DNA of 64,000 nucleotides. Source: VAZQ01 sp963841705 (GTDB lineage Bacteria > Pseudomonadota > Alphaproteobacteria > Rhizobiales > Xanthobacteraceae). A program made the position numbers and the translations under genes. Position 1 is the first letter of the stretch. Each line of letters begins with the position of its first letter. Shown here piece by piece: positions 1 to 8,618 of this stretch. The DNA lies in contig CAWJDY010000019.1 in assembly GCA_963841705.1 (NCBI GenBank), positions 194,945 through 258,944 on the forward strand, in the 5' to 3' direction. The notes beneath the pieces are model-generated. The model was given only the letters and a program-made list of their open reading frames with translations, searched no databases and had not been told where the DNA came from.

Positions 1-989
1 TTGTTAACGAGGTCGGCAAGGCTTCGCACGTGAGCCGTCTTGTGGCCGATCGAGGCGGCGAGGATCGTCGGTGTAAAGATGCCGATGCCGTAGGTCCCGA
101 GGTCTTGCAGAAACCACGGGACAGAGGCGAGAATTGTGGCCCGGATGTTGGTTTTGTTGAACAGCGCAGCAAAATTCCGCTGTGACTGCGCTGCAGCGGG
201 CTGCGCCAGCTGTACCTGCTTGGGATACATTGGATTTCGGGCCAGAAGCCGTACCAGCTGGTTTTCTGCCTCAGTGTCACGGCCCCTCACCAGCAACCAG
301 TGGGCGCTTTCAGTGATTGAAAAACGGGCAATGGTGACGATCAAGGCGGGAATGATGGCAGTTGCATACATCCAGCGCCAAGCGCCGATTTCAGGAATGT
401 TCTTGAGCACGGTATACCCCACCACTGCCCCGATCAGCGCGCCCAAGGCCTGGAAGCCGAATGCACCGAGCACGAGGCGTCCGCGCATCCTGCTAGGTAT
501 GCTCTCGGAAATGATCAGATGGGCGGTCGGATAATCGCATCCAAGCGCGACGCCGAGGCCGAACAGGAAAAAGACGAGCCAGAAGTAGCTGGGGCTCGCC
601 ACGAGCAGCAAAAGAAAGATCGTAAAAATGACCATTTCCGTGACGAACATGACTTTGCGACCAAAATAATCTGAAAGGCCCCCAAGAGCGATGGCGCCAA
701 TGAGGATTCCGAACAGGCTCGCCGCTCCAATCACGCCATGCTGTGTCTTCGTGATATTGAATTCCTCAGCAATGAGCGGCAAGGCGACGCCGGTCATAAA
801 GACGACCAAGCCCTCGAAGAACTTGCCTGTTGCGGCGAGCGTCCAGATGAGCCACTGCATCGCGGTCATTGGCGTCGATTGAAGGGCCGTTCCATCAGCC
901 CAGATCGGCGTCTCGTCGATATAGGTCTGGACCGATCGTCCGTGTGATGAGGTTTCGTGTTCAGCCACGACAGGCGCGCCAGCGCTCAT
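1..989 (-). CDS. MFS transporter, sugar/metabolite:H+ symporter type (C-terminus cut by window edge)
   Basis: Reading the minus strand from the ATG at 989 gives an open frame running off the left edge (about 329 residues visible). A hydrophilic N-terminus of about 45 residues is followed by membrane helices. The loop between helices 2 and 3 holds the MFS motif GGLSDYFGRK, and a second signature, SESIPSRMRGR, follows helix 4, as in the sugar/metabolite:proton symporter branch. Roughly eight of twelve helices are present. Substrate is unknown; an organic or aromatic acid is an inference from the family. The start lies 6 bases after the stop of the broken gene upstream, so the two were probably co-transcribed. 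Confidence 0.85.
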   Translation of the reverse strand, partial: MSAGAPVVAEHETSSHGRSVQTYIDETPIWADGTALQSTPMTAMQWLIWTLAATGKFFEGLVVFMTGVALPLIAEEFNITKTQHGVIGAASLFGILIGAIALGGLSDYFGRKVMFVTEMVIFTIFLLLLVASPSYFWLVFFLFGLGVALGCDYPTAHLIISESIPSRMRGRLVLGAFGFQALGALIGAVVGYTVLKNIPEIGAWRWMYATAIIPALIVTIARFSITESAHWLLVRGRDTEAENQLVRLLARNPMYPKQVQLAQPAAAQSQRNFAALFNKTNIRATILASVPWFLQDLGTYGIGIFTPTILAASIGHKTAHVRSLADLVN

Positions 990-995
990 GATGTT

Positions 996-2013
996 TTACC
1001 CTTTTCGGCACGCGTCCATCACCGACGAAGCGAGGAGCCGCCGCCGGATGTTTCCAAGGATCGGCCCCCACGCCGGATGAACTTGGTCAATGGAAAATGG
1101 CAGCCCCGGGCGCGGCGATATGTCGATATTCACTCCCGATATGAACAGCAGATTCTTGCCCCAGTAAGCGGAATCCCGCTGGATACTGCGACAAGTGCGA
1201 TCGAATTCCACTTGCGTGGTGAAGCGAGCCGCATCGAGCGCCGGAAGTGCCAACATGGCTGCAAGCTGGCGCGCGTGTTTCATGCCCGGAGACTGCTGCG
1301 GTTGCGGCAAACTTCTCGGGACAGAAGCTGCCGTCCGCGTTGCGGCAACCGAAATAGCCGGAACCGATCTCCCAGATGATGTCGCCGCCCATTTCCCGAT
1401 GGTAGGGGCTGAACCCGCCTTCCCCGGTATCGTGGGCAAAGCCTCCGATCTTTGCGCCGCCATTAAGAGCACGAATGGCGTTCGGGCTCAGCGCGTCGAA
1501 GCTCATGGCCGAGATGTTGAAGATCGATGCACAATAGGGCAATGCACAATCAGGGCCGCCGACGGCAACCCGAAACGGAGCGGTTGCATGCGGCCGAGGA
1601 GCGATGGAGTGGCGCAGCCACTCGAAGCCGTTGGCATACACGTCGTATTGCGTGCCGAACGGCCGCTTATCCAGGACGTTCTTCGCCCGCTGATAGACGA
1701 CTGCGCGTTTGTCCCGGCTGAACGGCAGCACATGCTTCTCATCTTCAAAGAAATAATGCCGCATCTCCGGCCGAATTTTCTCCAGCATAAATCGCAGATG
1801 CGCCGAGATCGGGTAGTTGCGCAGGACGGCGTGCCGCGTCTGCATCAGATCGATGGTGCCAAGCACGGCGAAGCCCGCGAGCACCGCAATCGGCACGGAC
1901 AGAAGAGGAAGGAGACCTGGCTGCCAGAAGGCTAGACCTGCAAGCAGGGCAGTGCCGGCGACTGCTATCGTGTAGAGAAGGAAGCGGGGCGCAAATGGCA
2001 TCAGGACGTGCAT
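996..2013 (-). pseudogene. Truncated FMN-binding glutamate synthase-family gene joined to an unrelated tail
   Basis: From 2013 leftward the frame encodes about 230 residues matching the N-terminus of the stand-alone FMN-binding glutamate synthase domain family: two hydrophobic N-terminal segments, then FEDEKHVLPFSRDKRAVVYQ, FNISAMSFDALSPNA and GGDIIWEIGSGYFGCR. After PEKFAA (near 1315) similarity stops; the frame runs to 1087 as low-quality sequence. Another frame, open from an ATG at 1283 to a stop at 996, encodes about 95 residues of normal-looking protein (LPALDAARFTTQ, YWGKNLLFISGVNID, ILGNIRRRLLASSV) that I do not recognise and that does not resemble the glutamate synthase C-terminus. 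The FMN/Fe-S catalytic part is missing, so the enzyme cannot work. An internal deletion joining two genes fits best; a frameshift alone would not explain the foreign tail. Confidence 0.7.
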
Positions 2014-2389
2014 CGGACGCCTCCAATTCTGTTCGCTGAAGAAAGAACGACTATGGCACGCCTCATGACGCCGTGATGACGCTCGATCGACGGAGATCGG
2101 TCACAAGCTGGTTATAAGACGGTGAAAGGTGGTCACTGAAACTCAGTAGAGAAGGCCCTCATGAACGAACACAGGATGAGGAGCATCACCGATCTGCCGC
2201 CAAACATTACGAGAGCTCACCTCACGTCCAGGCCCTTACGTTGGCGATAAGCGCACGACCCGTTGCGATTGGCAGGTGGCGCTCAGCACCTACGATTGAC
2301 TCTCTGCCGCAAGGTCACGACCCAAAAACATCGCCCCTGCCGAAAGAATTCTCTTGCAAATCATCGCCGTAACGATTATTTCGCGCGTT

Positions 2390-2908
2390 GCCCAATTTCG
2401 CACGTGCCTGTGGCCGTGTGTCGGTCGGTGGGCATCCGGACAAGAGGCCGGACAGCCGCCTGAGGAAGCATCTCTCGCTCCCTTAGCCCCATGACCGGCA
2501 GCCGGAGGCGAAACCGGCGTACCCCGCGCTCAACGGGGGACGCGGCTTAAAGCAACGACGGAGCGGGCTTTTTTGGTCTCGTTGGCCCTCCAAAGGTCAA
2601 CACCGAAGAGGCTTGTCCATCCTTGCCGGCCGTGCGGATCGGGAACTCCCCGCTCCAATCCAAGCCAGCATCTCGGGTGAGAAAATCTGCGCTTGTCGTG
2701 TCTCCATCGCACGGCAATTGCGGGGCTCCTCACCAGTGAACGCCGGGCGGGCAACCCCGCGCGTTCAGCAGGACTGACTGCCGGCTTGCGCTGGAGCGCG
2801 CCTCGCTCTCCACGCGGTGCCGGTTCGCATCCGGCTGAAAGCGCGTCTCCCCCGCCTGAACGTCAACCCCGCCCGATGGGCCCGTTGAACCCTGGTGAGG
2901 AGAGCCCC
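2390..2908 (+). promoter_or_regulatory. Long GC-rich structured leader of the ornithine decarboxylase operon (possible speF-type RNA)
   Basis: About 890 bases upstream of the decarboxylase hold no convincing gene; 2030-2389 shows nothing recognisable. From about 2470 there are compact inverted repeats: CCGG-aggcgaaa-CCGG near 2499-2514, then CCCCG/CGGGG and overlapping CCGCG/CGCGG pairs near 2522-2547 that could alternate, followed by a weak AAAGC/GCTTT stem with a T-run at about 2549-2576. Alphaproteobacterial ornithine decarboxylase genes are known to carry a long conserved 5' leader, the speF RNA (Rfam). Position and structure fit, but I cannot verify the covariance model by eye. Confidence 0.35.
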
Positions 2909-4039
2909 ATGACCGAGCGCATCCGAGAGTTCCTGCGCAACCGTCGCGAGGACGGACCCTGCCTTGTCGTCGATCTCGCCGTGGTGCGCGAGAACTATGA
3001 GAGCTTTGCCAAGGCTCTGCCGGACAGCCGCATCTTCTACGCTGTCAAGGCCAATCCAGCGCCTGAGCTGCTCGCGCTCCTGGTCTCGCTCGGCTCCTGC
3101 TTCGACACCGCCTCGGTCGCCGAGATCGAGATGGTGCTCGCGGCCGGCGCAGCGGCGGACCGCATCTCCTTCGGCAACACGATCAAGAAGGAGCGCGACA
3201 TTGCGCGCGCCCATGCGCTGGGGGTGCAACTGTTTGCGGTTGACTGCAAGGCGGAGGTCGACAAGATCGCCCGTGCCGCGCCAGGGGCAAAGGTGTTCTG
3301 CCGGTTCCTGTTCAATTGCGCCGGGGCCGAGTGGCCGCTCTCGCGCAAATTCGGCTGCGATCCGGACATGGCCGTCGAGGTACTCGATCACGCTCGCCAG
3401 CGCGGGCTCGATCCTTGCGGCGTTTCCTTTCATGTGGGTTCGCAGCAGCGCCGGGCCCAGGCCTGGGACGATGCCCTCAAATCGGCGGCGACGATTTTTC
3501 GTGCCTGCTCCGAGCGCGGGATCAATCTTTCCATGGTCAATCTCGGCGGCGGCTTTCCGACCAGATACCTCAAAGAAGTGCCGGCGGTGGAGACCTACGG
3601 CCGCTCGATCTTTCGCGCGCTGCGCAAGCATTTCGGCAATCGCATCCCGGAGACCCTCATCGAGCCGGGACGCGGGCTCGTCGGTAATGCCGGCATCATC
3701 GAGGCCGAGGTCGTGCTCATTTCGCAGAAGAGCGAGCGTGATGACGTGCGCTGGGTCTATCTCGATATCGGCAAGTTCGGCGGCCTCGCCGAGACCATGG
3801 ACGAATCGATCCGTTATCCCATCCGTACCCCGCACGACGGAGACCCGCTGGCACCCTGCGTGCTTGCCGGCCCAACCTGTGATTCGGCCGACGTGCTTTA
3901 TGAGAAGAAGCCGTACGAGCTGCCCATCAGCCTCGAGATCGGCGACAAGGTCCTGATCGAGGGCACGGGCGCTTATACCGCCACCTACGCATCGGTCGCG
4001 TTCAACGGCTTCGCGCCCCTGCCGGCGTATCACATCTGA
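2909..4039 (+). CDS. Ornithine/lysine decarboxylase, type III PLP fold (alanine-racemase-like)
   Basis: Decarboxylates ornithine (or lysine) to putrescine (or cadaverine), the entry step to polyamines, in the cytosol. It has 376 residues, normal for bacterial fold-type III ODCs. The PLP lysine lies in FYAVKANP near residue 47. Others visible are HVGSQ, GGGFPTRY (phosphate-binding glycine loop), EPGRGLV, and the C-terminal GPTCDSAD with the catalytic cysteine. The ATG at 2909 was chosen because GGTGAGGAG precedes it at good spacing and homologues begin with a short lead before CLVVDLAVV; an upstream in-frame extension to 2693 looks non-coding. It is first in an operon with an acetyltransferase and homospermidine synthase, so putrescine is the probable product. 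Confidence 0.92.
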   Translation: MTERIREFLRNRREDGPCLVVDLAVVRENYESFAKALPDSRIFYAVKANPAPELLALLVSLGSCFDTASVAEIEMVLAAGAAADRISFGNTIKKERDIARAHALGVQLFAVDCKAEVDKIARAAPGAKVFCRFLFNCAGAEWPLSRKFGCDPDMAVEVLDHARQRGLDPCGVSFHVGSQQRRAQAWDDALKSAATIFRACSERGINLSMVNLGGGFPTRYLKEVPAVETYGRSIFRALRKHFGNRIPETLIEPGRGLVGNAGIIEAEVVLISQKSERDDVRWVYLDIGKFGGLAETMDESIRYPIRTPHDGDPLAPCVLAGPTCDSADVLYEKKPYELPISLEIGDKVLIEGTGAYTATYASVAFNGFAPLPAYHI

Positions 4040-4109
4040 GGCACCGCGCCGGTCGGCGCCAATCGCGAAGCCTGCGCGGCGGGCTTGGCCTGCAACCCCA
4101 GCGCCCACA

Positions 4110-4739
4110 ATGAAATTGGATGCGAGGCGAATGAACATGTTCACGATCCAGCACGAGACCCCCTTCGACGCTGCGCTGCGCGAGCCGCTGCTCGATGACG
4201 TTCTGGGAGAGGCTCGATTCACCAAGGCGTCGGCGCGGCTGCGCGAGCATCGGTTGCCCGCCGAGGGGCTTTCCTTTGTTGCCCGCGCCGGTCGGCGCGT
4301 GATCGGCAGCGTGCAGCTATGGAACGTCTCGGCGGGATCGCAACGGCCGGCGCTCCTGCTCGGGCCGCTCGCCGTCGCCTGCGATTGCCGCAACCGCGGC
4401 ATCGGGACGGCGCTGGTGCGCCGCGCCTTGAGCGAGGCGCGCAAGCGGGGGCATCGCGTCGTGGTCCTCGTCGGCGACGCCGCATACTATTCTCGTTTCG
4501 GCTTCTCGAGCGATAAAACCCAGGCCCTGTGGCTGCCCGGACCGCATGAGCGACATCGCTTGCTGGCGGTCGAGTTTGCAGCCGGCGCGCTCGATGGCGC
4601 GTACGGCCTGGTCCACGCAACCGGCCGGCTCATCCCCAAGCCCGAGCTTTCTGTGCTCGTTGCCGGACTCTTTGCGGGTTCTGCGCCGGGCTCGGATTTC
4701 CATCGCAATAACGCAGCGCCTTCGCGGCGGGCGGCGTGA
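4110..4739 (+). CDS. GNAT-family N-acetyltransferase (YhbS-like)
   Basis: Small acyl-CoA-dependent N-acetyltransferase of about 200 residues. The acetyl-CoA loop is visible as LLGPLAVACDCRNRGIGTAL (R/Q-x-x-G-x-G/A motif as RNRGIG), followed by VVVLVGDAAYYSRFGF, the YhbS-type signature. The true start may be the ATG at 4131 or 4137 rather than 4110. It lies 70 bases after the ornithine decarboxylase and 28 before homospermidine synthase, an arrangement recurrent in Hyphomicrobiales. By context it may acetylate a polyamine or a related amine; the substrate is inferred, not shown. The C-terminal 35 residues after VAGLFAG are low in similarity and proline/arginine-rich. Confidence 0.85.
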   Translation: MKLDARRMNMFTIQHETPFDAALREPLLDDVLGEARFTKASARLREHRLPAEGLSFVARAGRRVIGSVQLWNVSAGSQRPALLLGPLAVACDCRNRGIGTALVRRALSEARKRGHRVVVLVGDAAYYSRFGFSSDKTQALWLPGPHERHRLLAVEFAAGALDGAYGLVHATGRLIPKPELSVLVAGLFAGSAPGSDFHRNNAAPSRRAA

Positions 4740-4767
4740 CCCGCTCACTGGCAAAAGAGTGACCGAT

Positions 4768-6219
4768 ATGAACGCAATCACCCGTGTGACCCAATGCTGG
4801 CCCGTGCATGCCCGCTTCGACGGGCCGATGGTGATGATCGGCTTTGGCTCGATCGGCCGAGGAACGTTGCCGCTCATCGAGCGCCACATCGGCTTCGACC
4901 GATCGAGATTTGTCGTCATTGCACCGGACGATCAGAACCGAGATTTGCTCGATGAGCGCCGGCTGCGTTTCATTGACGCAGCGGTTACGAAGGAGAATTT
5001 CCGCGAGCTGCTCGCGCCGCTCCTCACCGTCGGTCCTGGCCGCGGCATGATCGTCAACCTGTCGGTGGACACCTCCTCGGTGCAGCTGATGGAGTTCGCC
5101 AAGGACATCGATGCCTTCTACCTCGACACCGTGGCGGAGCCCTGGCCGGGCCTCTATACCGATCGTACGCTCTCGCCCTCGGCGCGCTCGAACTATGCGC
5201 TGCGCGAAGGCATCCTCGACCTGCGTCGTCGCCGACCCGGCGGGGTCACTGCCCTTAGCTGCTGCGGCGCCAATCCGGGAATGGTGTCATGGCTGGTCAA
5301 GCAGGCCTTGCTCGACCTTGGGCGCGATCTCGACATCGCGCACGAGGAGCCGCGCTCGCGCGAAGCATGGGGGCAGCTGATGCGGCGCGTGGGCGTCAAG
5401 GGCATCCACATCGCGGAGCGAGATACCCAGCGCGCGCGCTTTCCCAAGCCGTGCGGGCAGTTCGTCAACACCTGGTCGGTCGAGGGCTTTGTCGCCGAGG
5501 GGCTGCAGCCCTCCGAGCTGGGTTGGGGCACGCATGAAAAAAGTCTACCCCCGGGTGGACATCATCACGAGTTCGGTTGTGACGCTGCGATTTATCTCAT
5601 GCGGGCGGGCGCCGGGACGCGCGTGCGTTCGTGGACGCCGACGGCCCAGGCCCAGCATGGCTGGATGATCACCCACAACGAGTCGATCTCGATTGCGGAC
5701 TATTTCACGCTGCGGGAGGATGGAAGCGTGGTCTACCGGCCAACCTGCCACTATGCCTATCATCCCTGCGATGACGCGGTGCTCTCGCTGCACGAGATGG
5801 CTGGGGCGCAATGGAAGCCGCAGAACCGCTGGCATGTGCTCTCGGAGGATGAGATCGTGGACGGCGTGGACGAACTCGGCGTCCTGCTTTACGGTCATGC
5901 CAGGAATGCATACTGGTACGGCTCTCAGCTTTCCATCGAGGAGACGCGCGTTCTTGCGCCCTATCAGAACGCCACGGGATTGCAGGTGACCTCGGCGGTG
6001 CTCGCCGGCATTGTCTGGATGCTGGAAAATCCGGATCGCGGCATTGTTGAAGCCGACGAGATGGATTTTCGTCGTTGCCTCGAAATTCAGCGGCCCTACC
6101 TCGGGAACATCATCGGTCGTTACACCGACTGGACACCTGCTCAGGGACGTGGCGAGCTGTTCCCGGAGAGCGTCGATCATGCCGACCCGTGGCAGTTCAG
6201 CAATGTTCTAGTCGCATGA
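4768..6219 (+). CDS. hss: Homospermidine synthase
   Basis: NAD-dependent bacterial homospermidine synthase, which joins two putrescines to sym-homospermidine, the main polyamine of many rhizobia. It has 483 residues, the usual length. Features are a Rossmann start MVMIGFGSIGRGTLPL (residues about 20-35), the conserved GANPGMVSWLVKQAL, the NTWSVEGF and GWGTHEK blocks, and the C-terminal YLGNIIGRYTDW. The start at 4768 is chosen because the family begins with a short tail before the Rossmann motif; a longer in-frame extension overlaps the acetyltransferase and is not credible. It completes a putrescine-to-homospermidine operon with the decarboxylase upstream. Confidence 0.95.
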   Translation: MNAITRVTQCWPVHARFDGPMVMIGFGSIGRGTLPLIERHIGFDRSRFVVIAPDDQNRDLLDERRLRFIDAAVTKENFRELLAPLLTVGPGRGMIVNLSVDTSSVQLMEFAKDIDAFYLDTVAEPWPGLYTDRTLSPSARSNYALREGILDLRRRRPGGVTALSCCGANPGMVSWLVKQALLDLGRDLDIAHEEPRSREAWGQLMRRVGVKGIHIAERDTQRARFPKPCGQFVNTWSVEGFVAEGLQPSELGWGTHEKSLPPGGHHHEFGCDAAIYLMRAGAGTRVRSWTPTAQAQHGWMITHNESISIADYFTLREDGSVVYRPTCHYAYHPCDDAVLSLHEMAGAQWKPQNRWHVLSEDEIVDGVDELGVLLYGHARNAYWYGSQLSIEETRVLAPYQNATGLQVTSAVLAGIVWMLENPDRGIVEADEMDFRRCLEIQRPYLGNIIGRYTDWTPAQGRGELFPESVDHADPWQFSNVLVA

Positions 6220-6372
6220 CGGCGTGAGTTTCGACTTGACCCAAACGCGGGCTCGATTTCGGTGCGTTCGCGGGGCCACAGGGAAATACTTGAGCGTGAG
6301 ATTATCTTCACAGCATCTGCGGTAACCTTGCGCCTTTAGCTATCGTCTGTGCCCGCAGGTCTGAAAAACTAA

Positions 6373-7089
6373 TCACTCAACTGTTCTTGCGGCCCAGCTC
6401 GCATGCTGGGTAATTTCTGCTTGGTCCAGAGATGCAACTACGGCGTCCAGCTCTTCACGATTTGCGCTGGTCCCCATGAGTGTCGCTACAAGCTCGACTA
6501 TTTCGCCATCACGTTCAAAAGCCTCAATCTCGCGAATGGGATAATCAGCGGCTTCCAGTCTGGCCGTCAGCAGCTCTCGCGCCTCGTTCAACTGCTCGGG
6601 ATGAGTAGCTAGACGGACCTCATAAATGGCCTCGGTTGTCTGTTCATTCATCGGGGTTCGATTGATCGCATTGACCAGAGGACGCAACAACGTATTGCCC
6701 GCAAGCACAAAGCCGGCAAGCAAGACAGCTTCAACGGCCAGGTCTGCACCCGCGCAAGCTCCGACGGCGGCGGAGCACCACAGGGTCGCGGCTGTATTGA
6801 GTCCCCAAACGTTGCCCCCTTGCTTCATTATGACTCCCGCGCCAATAAAGCCGACGCCGGAAACCACGTAAGCGATGATCTGCGTCGCACCGGGGTTGCC
6901 ATTGAGGTGCATGCCGATGTCCACAAATGCAGAAGCACCTAGGGCCACCAAAGTATTTGTTCTCAGTCCCCCCTGTCGCTGCCGATATTGACGCTCTGCT
7001 CCGATCGCCGCGCCAAGAACAAAGGCGAGAACGAGGCTGACGAGCGAATCAATGAAGTCCGGGAGAGTGAATGAATGGAGCGCCGCCAT
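6373..7089 (-). CDS. mgtC: MgtC/SapB-family membrane protein
   Basis: 238 residues. The N-terminal half (about 1-140) has four to five hydrophobic helices with the MgtC signatures LGAAIGAERQYRQRQGGLRTN, LVALGASAF and GVGFIGAGVIMKQG. The C-terminal half (about 145-238) is soluble and ACT-like (EVRLATHPEQLNEAR). MgtC proteins limit the proton-translocating ATP synthase and help growth at low magnesium; SapB relatives are widespread and often uncharacterised. It is monocistronic, with its 3' end facing the end of the hss operon. Confidence 0.9.
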   Translation of the reverse strand: MAALHSFTLPDFIDSLVSLVLAFVLGAAIGAERQYRQRQGGLRTNTLVALGASAFVDIGMHLNGNPGATQIIAYVVSGVGFIGAGVIMKQGGNVWGLNTAATLWCSAAVGACAGADLAVEAVLLAGFVLAGNTLLRPLVNAINRTPMNEQTTEAIYEVRLATHPEQLNEARELLTARLEAADYPIREIEAFERDGEIVELVATLMGTSANREELDAVVASLDQAEITQHASWAARTVE

Positions 7090-7397
7090 GCGCAGTCCTC
7101 ATTTCACAACTGGGCTGGTTGGCGCCGTTTCACGCGATCGGATTGCATGTGTCCCCCCTCTCGGCCATGGCTGAAGGCATGATATCGCATCGGCAGAGAT
7201 CAGTCAGCAGCACATCACCCAAAGCTATTCGCGGGGAGAGCCGACCGAAATCAGCTTTTTCCACAAGCGCCGTTGTGCCGCCGTCGTGCCGGGATGGAGA
7301 AAGAGCGCTGGGCTGAGGTCAGCTCGGCCAGGCTTGGCACGGCTGCGCCTTTCCTATGCGTGGCAGTCCACCAGCGCCAGACAGTGTCCGCGGACAC
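7090..7397. other. Intergenic region upstream of mgtC
   Basis: About 300 bases without a credible gene. It must contain the mgtC promoter on the minus strand. In enterobacteria the mgtC leader senses magnesium, ATP and proline; I see no short proline-rich leader peptide or clear switch here, so I do not claim one. Confidence 0.5.
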
Positions 7398-7622
7398 CTA
7401 TTCGTCTTCGTCTGGCTCTCTGATAACCGCCGGCTCTTGCTCGTCTTCCCCGTCCTCGTCTTCCTCCTCCGTTTCGTCATCATCGGGATCGTTTGGGTCC
7501 CGCGGCGGCATTGCAGTGCCGACGAACCAAGGAAAACGGCGTTCGGGGAAGCGTTGGACCATGTCGACTTGATAACCCCTGCCGACCGCCACTGGTTCCG
7601 AAAATTTCTCGGCTGACCGCAA
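7398..7622 (-). CDS. Small highly acidic hypothetical protein
   Basis: Up to 74 residues; the C-terminal half is extremely acidic (PNDPDDDETEEEDEDGED then EPAVIREPDEDE). Short proteins with this ending (PAVIREPDE) recur in Bradyrhizobiaceae and are annotated hypothetical, which supports a real gene. The start is uncertain: 7622 gives the full frame, while the internal ATG at 7511 (MPPRDPND) gives 37 residues that begin like the homologues I recall. No domain is recognisable, and the charge suggests a disordered protein. It follows the TctC-like gene by 11 bases on the same strand. Confidence 0.55.
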   Translation of the reverse strand: MRSAEKFSEPVAVGRGYQVDMVQRFPERRFPWFVGTAMPPRDPNDPDDDETEEEDEDGEDEQEPAVIREPDEDE

Positions 7623-7633
7623 GCCGAGCGGCG

Positions 7634-8593
7634 CTATCGCGGCCGAAAGCCCGCCTCGCGAACGAGCTTCGCTCCATTCTCGCGTTGCTCTTGCAAATAT
7701 TGGCCGAGATGCGCCGGGGTATCAAACACCGGAACGATACCGATATCGATCAATCGTGCCTTCCGGAAAGTTGGCTCGTTGCCGATCGCCGCTATCTCGT
7801 CGTCCATCCTGTCAATAATTGGTTTTGGCACGCCGGCAGGAGCGACGAAGGCGAAATAGACCGGCGCGAGATTCGGGAAGCCCAATTCCTGCAGCGTGGG
7901 GACATCGGGAAAAAGCGGCGAGCGCGCCTCCGAATCCACTGCGAGTGCCTTGACGCTGCCGTCGCGAATATACGGGATGAAGTTGGGAAGACCGACGATC
8001 GCCACCGGGGTCGTCCCCGTAAGCAGCCCCGTGACCATATCGCCGCCGCCGCGGACCGGCACGTACACCAGATCAGCTCCGGTCTTCTTCTTCCAGTTCT
8101 CGATCGTGATCTGCATCGGAATTGCGAGCGCGCTGTAGCTCAGCGTTCCGGGCTTCGCATTGGCCAATGCCGCAAGCTCGTCCAGGGATTTCACCTGCAG
8201 CGCCGAGCTCGCGACCATGACCTGCGTATTAATGAAGGCGTTGGTAATCGGCGCAAAGTCCTTTTCCGGATCATAGGGGATGGATTTATAGGTGAACTGA
8301 TTAAGGGTCAGCGTCTCGTTGGGCAGGAGACAGATGGTATAGCCATCGCTTGCTGCGTCGGCACAGGCGCGACCTGCAATGTTCATCCCGCCGCCGGACC
8401 GGTTTTCGATGATAATCGGCTGGCCGAGCCGCTTCATGAGCTCATCGGCAAGCGCCCGGACAAAAATGTCGCTGGTGCCCCCGGCGCTGTTGGCGGTAAT
8501 GATGCGAATGGGTCTGGTCGGATAGTCTTCCGCAGCCACGGGCAAGTTGAAGGCTACGACTGCCGCAAAGAGTACTCCCGCGATAAGTTTCAT
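7634..8593 (-). CDS. Tripartite tricarboxylate transporter (Bug/TctC-family) substrate-binding protein
   Basis: 319 residues with a Sec signal peptide (MKLIAGVLFAAVVAFNLPVAA) and mature start EDYPTRPIRIITANSAGG, the family hallmark. The typical blocks VENRSGGGMNIAG-like (IENRSGGG), DGYTICL, PFDPEKDFAPIT-like (YDPEKDFAPIT) and FPDVPTLQELGFP are present. It is a periplasmic solute receptor for a carboxylate. No TctA/TctB membrane genes are nearby, which is normal for orphan Bug proteins. It follows the amidohydrolase by 25 bases, so the receptor probably serves that enzyme's substrate, perhaps an aromatic carboxylate. Confidence 0.93.
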   Translation of the reverse strand: MKLIAGVLFAAVVAFNLPVAAEDYPTRPIRIITANSAGGTSDIFVRALADELMKRLGQPIIIENRSGGGMNIAGRACADAASDGYTICLLPNETLTLNQFTYKSIPYDPEKDFAPITNAFINTQVMVASSALQVKSLDELAALANAKPGTLSYSALAIPMQITIENWKKKTGADLVYVPVRGGGDMVTGLLTGTTPVAIVGLPNFIPYIRDGSVKALAVDSEARSPLFPDVPTLQELGFPNLAPVYFAFVAPAGVPKPIIDRMDDEIAAIGNEPTFRKARLIDIGIVPVFDTPAHLGQYLQEQRENGAKLVREAGFRPR

Positions 8594-8618
8594 GGCATGG
8601 GGCCGCCCTGAGTTCCCA

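Noticed and set aside
2765..4444. Minus-strand 559-codon frame opposite the ornithine decarboxylase
   Set aside because: Antisense shadow; no conserved motifs.
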